From the NCBI GenBank assembly GCA_934131005.1, contig CAKOYV010000021.1, positions 1 to 14,617 on the forward strand: a stretch of 14,617 nucleotides of DNA, read 5' to 3'. Both the position numbers and the translations under genes were made by a program. Below, piece by piece: positions 14,543 to 14,617 of this stretch. The DNA comes from an uncultured Bacilli bacterium (GTDB lineage: Bacteria; Bacillota_I; Bacilli_A; RF39; UBA660). How positions within the stretch are numbered: position 1 is the first letter of the stretch; every line of letters starts with the position of its first letter. Below the pieces are notes generated by a model. The model saw nothing but the letters and a program-made list of their open reading frames with translations. It was not told where the DNA came from and ran no database searches.

Positions 14543-14579
14543 AGAGTGTTGACAAAGTTCAATACTCTTTTCTTTTTTT
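14543..14579 (+). terminator. Second hairpin terminator, in tandem
   Basis: A 9-bp stem AGAGTGTTG/CAATACTCT (14543-14551 with 14560-14568, one G-T pair) is followed by a T-rich stretch TTTCTTTTTTT. It backs up the first terminator. The T-stretch is also part of the following promoter element. Confidence 0.65.
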
Positions 14580-14596
14580 CTAAAGTATTGTATAAT
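14569..14596 (+). promoter_or_regulatory. Promoter of a transcription unit beyond the right edge
   Basis: TTTCTTTTTTTCTAAA (14569-14584) is followed six bases later by a perfect TATAAT (14591-14596). No standard -35 lies at 17 bases; the TTGACA-like bases at 14550 are too far away and lie in a hairpin. The same 16-mer precedes the -10 of the T4SS-like operon. The downstream gene is not in the window. Confidence 0.6.
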
Positions 14597-14617
14597 TACT
14601 TTGTAAGGTTGCTTATT

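Noticed and set aside
14550..14596. Normal TTGACA/TATAAT promoter at the right edge
   Set aside because: The TTGACA-like bases are about 35 bases before TATAAT, too far, and they form part of a hairpin stem and loop.

Overview
The window is very AT-rich, uses strong AAGGAGGTG-type ribosome binding sites, and carries a SufC-SufD-SufS-SufU block plus YjcZ-like mini-proteins. This points to a low-GC Firmicute (Bacilli or a relative of the uncultured gut Mollicutes/RF39-type lineages). The lineage is inferred from gene content and composition only.

Layout. (1) 1-75 holds what looks like one end of an IS3-type insertion sequence whose body lies left of the window. (2) Two minus-strand genes follow: an unrecognised charged protein (103-771) and a five-helix membrane protein of the DUF6512 type (903-1445). 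(3) A plus-strand iron-sulfur assembly operon, sufC, a short sufD-like gene, sufS and sufU, runs from 1579 to 4756 and ends in a strong hairpin terminator. No sufB is present. (4) An operon of about 8 kb (4867-12858) encodes a stripped-down type IV secretion-like machine. Its genes are a secreted two-helix pilin-like protein with a large N-terminal domain, a VirB6/TrbL-like channel protein, a PrgI/VirB3-like protein, a VirB4 ATPase split into two translationally coupled genes, a membrane-anchored SpoIID + M15 peptidase fusion, and an unrecognised membrane-anchored protein. (5) Two tiny YjcZ-like membrane peptides (12968-13048 and 13069-13194) sit between terminators. (6) A XRE-type repressor (13399-13752) lies downstream of a repeat-rich control region. 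(7) A lipoprotein with a Thr/Asn/Asp-rich linker (13865-14515) is followed by two hairpins and the promoter of a gene beyond the right edge.

How the parts fit. The Suf proteins would make Fe-S clusters: SufS mobilises cysteine sulfur, SufU accepts it, and SufC with the SufD-like protein forms the scaffold. The second operon has the parts needed to build an envelope-spanning assembly: pilin, channel, energising ATPase and a bifunctional wall-opening enzyme. It has no relaxase, no VirD4/TcpA coupling protein and no mating-pair surface adhesin. It is therefore the best candidate for an undescribed system: a chromosomal, non-conjugative T4SS-like secretion or surface-fibre machine. A 16-base sequence next to the -10 of this operon is repeated exactly next to the -10 of the transcription unit leaving the right edge, which suggests shared control.
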